Below are positions 15,508-18,592 of a stretch of DNA of 18,592 bases, in pieces. The stretch's first letter is position 1. Every line of letters starts with the position of its first letter. The translations under genes and the position numbers were made by a program. Origin of the DNA: Candidatus Thalassarchaeaceae archaeon (GTDB taxonomy: Archaea > Thermoplasmatota > Poseidoniia > Poseidoniales > Thalassarchaeaceae); assembly GCA_030745885.1 (NCBI GenBank), contig JASLNR010000026.1, forward strand, positions 1-18,592, given 5' to 3'. The notes beneath the pieces are model-generated. The model was not told the origin of the DNA, did no database searches, and was given only the letters and a program-made list of their open reading frames with translations.

Positions 15508-15951
15508 ATGAGGTGTCCGAGGGACCATTTCACCCTAATAGAGCCTGATTCACCGCCGATGAGGGCTTTCGCGGATAACGGGCTCCACGGCTGCGAGGAA
15601 TGCCAGGGCATGCTGCTGAACGCTGAGGCCGCTCGATCTGGCATTGTGCGAGATATCCTCAACCAGATGCACGAGGCCTTCGCGAAAGATGGCAACGATG
15701 TCGCCCTGGATTGCCCGTCCTGTGAGGCCAAGATGTGTGTGCGGACAATAGTGTTCAGCAAGCCTGACGGCAGCGAGACAGATCCAATGGAGCTCGACGG
15801 CTGCCCCTCATGCTCGTCATTCTGGTTCGATGCGGGCGAGCTTCAGAGGCTGGCCCCCTCACTCGATGTCGCAGAGAGTGGTCCTGAGGTGATGGGAGAT
15901 CTGGCAGTCCTGATTCAGATGCTGATGCTGCTACCTCACAGAATTTTCTGA
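15508..15951 (+). CDS. Protein with two TFIIB-type zinc ribbons (zf-TFIIB family)
   Basis: The 147-residue protein contains two zinc-ribbon-like units of the zf-TFIIB type (named for the fold; it is not transcription factor TFIIB). The first has C3-P-R-D and C29-x-x-C32, so one expected cysteine is replaced by Asp6, with His7 beside it. The second is complete: C69-P-S-C72 and C99-P-S-C102, followed by the family hallmark [11 protein letters not shown] (usually W-x-D-x-G-E-L). The last 20 residues are hydrophobic ([16 protein letters not shown]) and could pack on a partner or the membrane. Metal binding is likely; the function is unknown. The ATG at 15508 follows GGTGGT. It is the first gene of the rightward cluster, ending 13 bases before the Lgt-like gene, whose ribosome site abuts its stop. 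Confidence 0.78.
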   Translation: MRCPRDHFTLIEPDSPPMRAFADNGLHGCEECQGMLLNAEAARSGIVRDILNQMHEAFAKDGNDVALDCPSCEAKMCVRTIVFSKPDGSETDPMELDGCPSCSSFWFDAGELQRLAPSLDVAESGPEVMGDLAVLIQMLMLLPHRIF

Positions 15952-15960
15952 GGAGAGGGA
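15951..15960 (+). promoter_or_regulatory. Shine-Dalgarno sequence supporting a TTG start for the Lgt-like gene
   Basis: AGGAGAGGGA directly follows (and overlaps by one base) the zinc-ribbon stop codon and lies 4 bases before TTG at 15965. The next in-frame ATG (15977) would be 16 bases away, so the TTG is the better-placed start. Confidence 0.5.
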
Positions 15961-15964
15961 TTAG

Positions 15965-16729
15965 TTGCAGTTCCCGATGTGGATAAGCCTTGGTTCAGCG
16001 TCCATCCACCCACACCTGTTTTTCGAGGTGCTTGGGTACCTCATCGGAATCTCGCTAACGATCTGGATCTCGTCTTCCGGCAGGGATACGGTCAGCCCCG
16101 AACAGCGCCACCCACTCATCGTTGCGGGACTGGTGGGGGCCCTGATTGGGGCCAAGATCCTAGCTTGGGCCCAGCATCCCCAGACGACGATCCTAGCGAT
16201 CACCGAAGAACCGGTTCTACTATTCGGCGGAAAGACGATCGTAGGCGGGTTGCTCGGCGGCATGGCGGGAATCGAGCTGGGCAAGAAGGCCCTCGGTATC
16301 GAGCAGAGGACCGGTGATGCTCTGGTCATCCCGCTGGCTGTTGGGATGAGCCTGGGCAGATTGGGTTGCTTCCTCTCTGGCTTGGACGACGGGACCTACG
16401 GGATCGAGACCTCGCTGCCATGGGGCGTCGACTTCGGTGATGGCGTATACAGGCACCCGACCCAACTCTACGAGATCGTGGCGATTTGGGCAATCGTCCT
16501 GTGCATCAGATACCGTTCGGAAAAAATCCCTGTTCCATCGGGATGGGGTTTCAGGGCGTACCTAATGAGCTACCTGGCATGGCGCCTCCTGATCGACTGG
16601 ATCAAGCCGGCCGACTGGGAGCTCTTCTTCCTCTCCCCCATACAGGTCGCGTGCGTGCTTGGCCTCGCGTGGTACCTCACACTGGGCGTGTTGTCCGAAG
16701 AGGAATGGGGTGTTCCGGGGGATGGTTGA
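15965..16729 (+). CDS. lgt: Prolipoprotein diacylglyceryl transferase-like membrane protein (Lgt family)
   Basis: Lgt transfers a diacylglyceryl group from a membrane phospholipid to the lipobox cysteine of prelipoproteins. The 254-residue product has about seven hydrophobic segments and the family's motifs in order: GGKTIVGGLLGG (88-99), SLGRLGCFLSGLDDGTYG (129-146), LPWGVDFGDGVYRHPTQLYE (151-170), and a C-terminal YLAWRLLIDWIKP then LSPIQ. The essential Arg of the signature is present (Arg132). The E. coli residues His103 (HGGL) and Asn146 (GRxxN) appear as Val and Cys135 here; the GCF form is seen in other Lgt-like proteins. In an archaeon the donor would be an isoprenoid ether lipid. TTG at 15965 is preferred by its ribosome site. 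The stop overlaps the next gene's ATG by 8 bases, suggesting coupled expression with the tetraether-synthase homologue. Confidence 0.82.
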   Translation: MQFPMWISLGSASIHPHLFFEVLGYLIGISLTIWISSSGRDTVSPEQRHPLIVAGLVGALIGAKILAWAQHPQTTILAITEEPVLLFGGKTIVGGLLGGMAGIELGKKALGIEQRTGDALVIPLAVGMSLGRLGCFLSGLDDGTYGIETSLPWGVDFGDGVYRHPTQLYEIVAIWAIVLCIRYRSEKIPVPSGWGFRAYLMSYLAWRLLIDWIKPADWELFFLSPIQVACVLGLAWYLTLGVLSEEEWGVPGDG

Positions 16730-18272
16730 AGCACATGCAGACGATGGGGAAGGCTATGGGGGCGATGTGGTGAGCGGGAAAGTTCGCGATTACCTATTCT
16801 ACGATACCGCGACCTCGGTCTGCTCGTCGTGCCTGCGACGCGCCGAGGGCAAGGTCATAATCCGCGACGACTCGGTGTTCATGGACAAGATCTGCTACTC
16901 CTGCGGAAAGCGGGAGGAGGTCCTAATGGCCGATGACGCGGAATACTACAAGCGCTGTCGTGAGGTCTACGTCAAGCCCAGCGAGATGCCAGATAAGTGG
17001 AATACCCCGATGAAGTATGGCTGCCCCTACGACTGCGGCCTCTGCCCCGGCCACGAGCAGCACTCGTGCCTGACGCTGATCGAGATTACCGACCACTGCA
17101 ACCTGCGTTGCCCCATCTGCTACGCCTCCTCAGGGCCCGAGCGGCACCAGGACTACCGAACCTTCGAGCACGTTGTCCAGATGCTGGATGCGGTGGTGGA
17201 GAACGAGGGCAGTCCCGACGTGATCCAGATCTCTGGGGGCGAGCCGACCCTGCACCCCGACTTCTTCCGCATCCTCGACGAGGCGAAGGCGCGCCCTATT
17301 CGTCACCTCATGGTTAACACCAACGGCGTCAGAATTGCCAACGAGCCGGAGTTCGCCGCCCGTCTTGCCGACTACATGCCTGGGTTCGAGGTCTACCTGC
17401 AGTTCGACAGCCTCGAGCGAGAGCCGCAGATGCGCCTTCGCGGGGCGGACCTTCGGGGGATCAAGGAGCGTGCTCTCGAGAACCTGAACGCCAACGAGGT
17501 CTCGACTACTCTCGTGGCCACTGTTAGCCGCGGCCTCAACGACGGGGAGATGGGGGCTCTGGTTGAGTTCGCCCTCTCGCAGCCGTGCGTGCGAGGCATA
17601 ACCTTCCAGCCCATCCAGGAGGCGGGGCGCTCTGAGGATTACGAGGCTTCCGAGGAACGGCTGACCCTCACCGAGGTGCGTCGCAGGATAGGGGAGCAGT
17701 CAGCCACCTTCGTGGTCGACGACATGCTACCGGTGCCCTGCCACCCCGACAGCCTATCCATGGCCTATGCACTGAAGGTCAACGGCACCGCGGTCCCGAT
17801 CACCCGTTACATCGACGACGAGACCCTCATGGCCGGGCCGCGATCGACCATCCAGTTCGAGAAAGACCCCGTGATCCACGAGGCGGTGCTCAAGCTGCTG
17901 TCCACGGGGCACTCGCCGCAGTCCGCAAGCCACTCGCTGGCCGAGCTCCTGTGCTGCCTGCCCGAGCTCGTGGTCCCTTCGCAGTTCAGCTACGAGAACG
18001 TCTTCCGTATCATCATCATGGACTTCATCGACGCCCACTCCTTCGACTTGCGCAGCATCAAGAAGACCTGCGTCCACATAGTCAGCCCGGACCTCCGAAT
18101 CATCCCCTTCGACACCTACAACATGTTCTACCGCGGGGAGCTCGAGCAGACAGTGCTAGAGCCGATTCGCCAGGAGCTCGCCCTCGCGGGTATGGCCCTG
18201 CTCACCGAAGATGAGCTGAGGGTCGTATCGAGATCTTTGCCAATGGCCCACATCGAGGAGGTGGCAGAGTGA
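16722..18272 (+). CDS. tes: Radical SAM tetraether lipid synthase homologue (Tes family)
   Basis: Tes couples the ends of isoprenoid tails of archaeal lipids, carbon to carbon, making membrane-spanning tetraethers (GDGT). The 516-residue product shows its metal sites in order: two CxxC pairs forming a rubredoxin-like site (C34/C37 and C58/C61), an auxiliary cluster motif GCPYDCGLCPGHEQHSC (C101, C105, C108, C116), the radical SAM cluster CNLRCPIC (C126, C130, C133), the SAM-contacting GGEP (172-175), and a C-terminal region KTCVHIVSPDLRIIPFDTYN. This layout matches the MJ0619/MA_1486 family and is distinct from simple SPASM enzymes. The ATG at 16722 overlaps the Lgt-like stop; GTG at 16767 or 16770 is an alternative, and the open frame back to 16659 is not family-like. 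The stop overlaps the next start (GTGA). Confidence 0.88.
   Translation: MVEAHADDGEGYGGDVVSGKVRDYLFYDTATSVCSSCLRRAEGKVIIRDDSVFMDKICYSCGKREEVLMADDAEYYKRCREVYVKPSEMPDKWNTPMKYGCPYDCGLCPGHEQHSCLTLIEITDHCNLRCPICYASSGPERHQDYRTFEHVVQMLDAVVENEGSPDVIQISGGEPTLHPDFFRILDEAKARPIRHLMVNTNGVRIANEPEFAARLADYMPGFEVYLQFDSLEREPQMRLRGADLRGIKERALENLNANEVSTTLVATVSRGLNDGEMGALVEFALSQPCVRGITFQPIQEAGRSEDYEASEERLTLTEVRRRIGEQSATFVVDDMLPVPCHPDSLSMAYALKVNGTAVPITRYIDDETLMAGPRSTIQFEKDPVIHEAVLKLLSTGHSPQSASHSLAELLCCLPELVVPSQFSYENVFRIIIMDFIDAHSFDLRSIKKTCVHIVSPDLRIIPFDTYNMFYRGELEQTVLEPIRQELALAGMALLTEDELRVVSRSLPMAHIEEVAE
18255..18264 (+). promoter_or_regulatory. Shine-Dalgarno sequence of the EF-hand gene
   Basis: GAGGAGGTGG lies inside the end of the tes homologue and 4 bases before GTG at 18269. 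It is the strongest ribosome site in this cluster and supports the GTG start. Confidence 0.6.
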
Positions 18273-18592
18273 GCGAGGAGCAGGAGGATTCGGGCGGGGC
18301 CGAGGACCTGTTCTCGAAGCTGGATGCTGACGGCGACGGGGTCGTGACGAGAGAGGAGTTCGAGGATGCGATGGGTCAGGGGCCGATGCTGTCGGGCGAT
18401 GTGAGCACCATCCCCGTGGGTGACGCCTCGGCTCTTGGGGTCCCCGGAGAAGATGGGTCGCTCGGTGGCATGTCGAACTCAGCCTGGTTCGCAACCGGGC
18501 TCGTAGGCGCGCCTGTCGTCATCATGGTGCTGTCCTTCTCTTTTACCGTGGCTGGCGATGCTACCTTCAAACCCATAGACGAGGTCTTTTAC
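18269..18592 (+). CDS. Membrane-anchored EF-hand protein, N-terminal part (runs off window)
   Basis: The frame is open from GTG at 18269 to the last base, giving 108 residues so far. A canonical calcium-binding EF-hand loop, DADGDGVVTREE (19-30), has Asp at positions 1, 3 and 5, Gly at 6, hydrophobic at 8 and Glu at 12. It is followed by a Gly/Ser/Asp-rich linker and one hydrophobic segment (about 72-96, WFATGLVGAPVVIMVLSFSF). No partner EF-hand is visible in this part. With no N-terminal signal peptide, the EF-hand is probably cytoplasmic and what follows the segment external. The start overlaps the tes-homologue stop (GTGA) behind a strong ribosome site, so the two are translated together. 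Single EF-hand or dockerin-like loops are frequent in marine archaeal surface proteins; the function here is unknown. Confidence 0.8.
   Translation, partial: MSEEQEDSGGAEDLFSKLDADGDGVVTREEFEDAMGQGPMLSGDVSTIPVGDASALGVPGEDGSLGGMSNSAWFATGLVGAPVVIMVLSFSFTVAGDATFKPIDEVFY

Noticed and set aside
15393..15761. N-terminal extension of the mutase open frame
   Set aside because: The extra 123 residues have no family similarity and overlap the zinc-ribbon gene on the other strand; the start at 15392 has a ribosome site and gives the usual IcmF length.
15508..15951. Transcription initiation factor TFIIB
   Set aside because: Only the zinc-ribbon fold is shared; there are no cyclin-like repeats and the protein is far too short.

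Overview
The window looks like chromosomal DNA of an archaeon, most plausibly a planktonic euryarchaeon of the Marine Group II / Poseidoniales (Thermoplasmatota) type. This assignment is inferred from gene content, since no rRNA gene is present. Archaeal markers are a DRG-family GTPase, a NadM-type NMN adenylyltransferase, a tetraether-lipid synthase (Tes) homologue, archaeal-style Shine-Dalgarno sequences (GGTGA/GGAGG) and a likely leaderless cold-shock gene behind a TATA-like box. They are mixed with bacterial-looking genes (FabH, IcmF, Lgt, CspA), a mosaic typical of these marine archaea. Genes are densely packed, often with 4-base stop/start overlaps. No tRNA, rRNA, CRISPR array, IS element or prophage gene was seen, and no gene-free stretch exceeds about 170 bases.

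Layout, left to right. (1) 1-2814, plus strand: the C-terminal part of an MMPL/RND-type membrane transporter, a FabH-like ketoacyl synthase with an intact Cys-His-Asn triad, and a dienelactone-hydrolase-family enzyme. (2) 2827-4367, minus strand: an unknown protein overlapping nadM by ATGA, then a small cold-shock protein with its own TATA-like promoter. (3) 4496-6418, plus strand: a DRG GTPase with TGS domain, then TatC. (4) 6425-15392, minus strand: a giant fused acyl-CoA mutase (IcmF), then smc, scpA and scpB in one run. The smc/scpA junction is an ATGA overlap and scpA/scpB are 7 bases apart. This is a complete SMC-kleisin-Kite condensin set. SMC carries an extra acidic tail of about 118 residues and ScpA is longer than usual. 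(5) 15508-18592, plus strand: a zinc-ribbon protein, an Lgt-like lipoprotein lipid transferase, the Tes-like radical SAM enzyme and a membrane-anchored EF-hand protein that runs off the window. The last three are linked by overlaps or very short gaps.

Functional reading. Region 4 provides chromosome compaction and segregation, with an acyl-CoA carbon-skeleton mutase upstream. The mutase resembles isobutyryl-CoA mutase rather than methylmalonyl-CoA mutase at both specificity positions, but has an unusual active-site loop. Region 5 is the most interesting block. It places a predicted protein-lipidating enzyme next to the enzyme that joins lipid tails into membrane-spanning tetraethers, in a translationally coupled cluster ending with a calcium-binding-type membrane protein. 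This suggests an envelope-lipid or lipoprotein operon. TatC and the MMPL transporter are further envelope genes, but lie in other transcription units.
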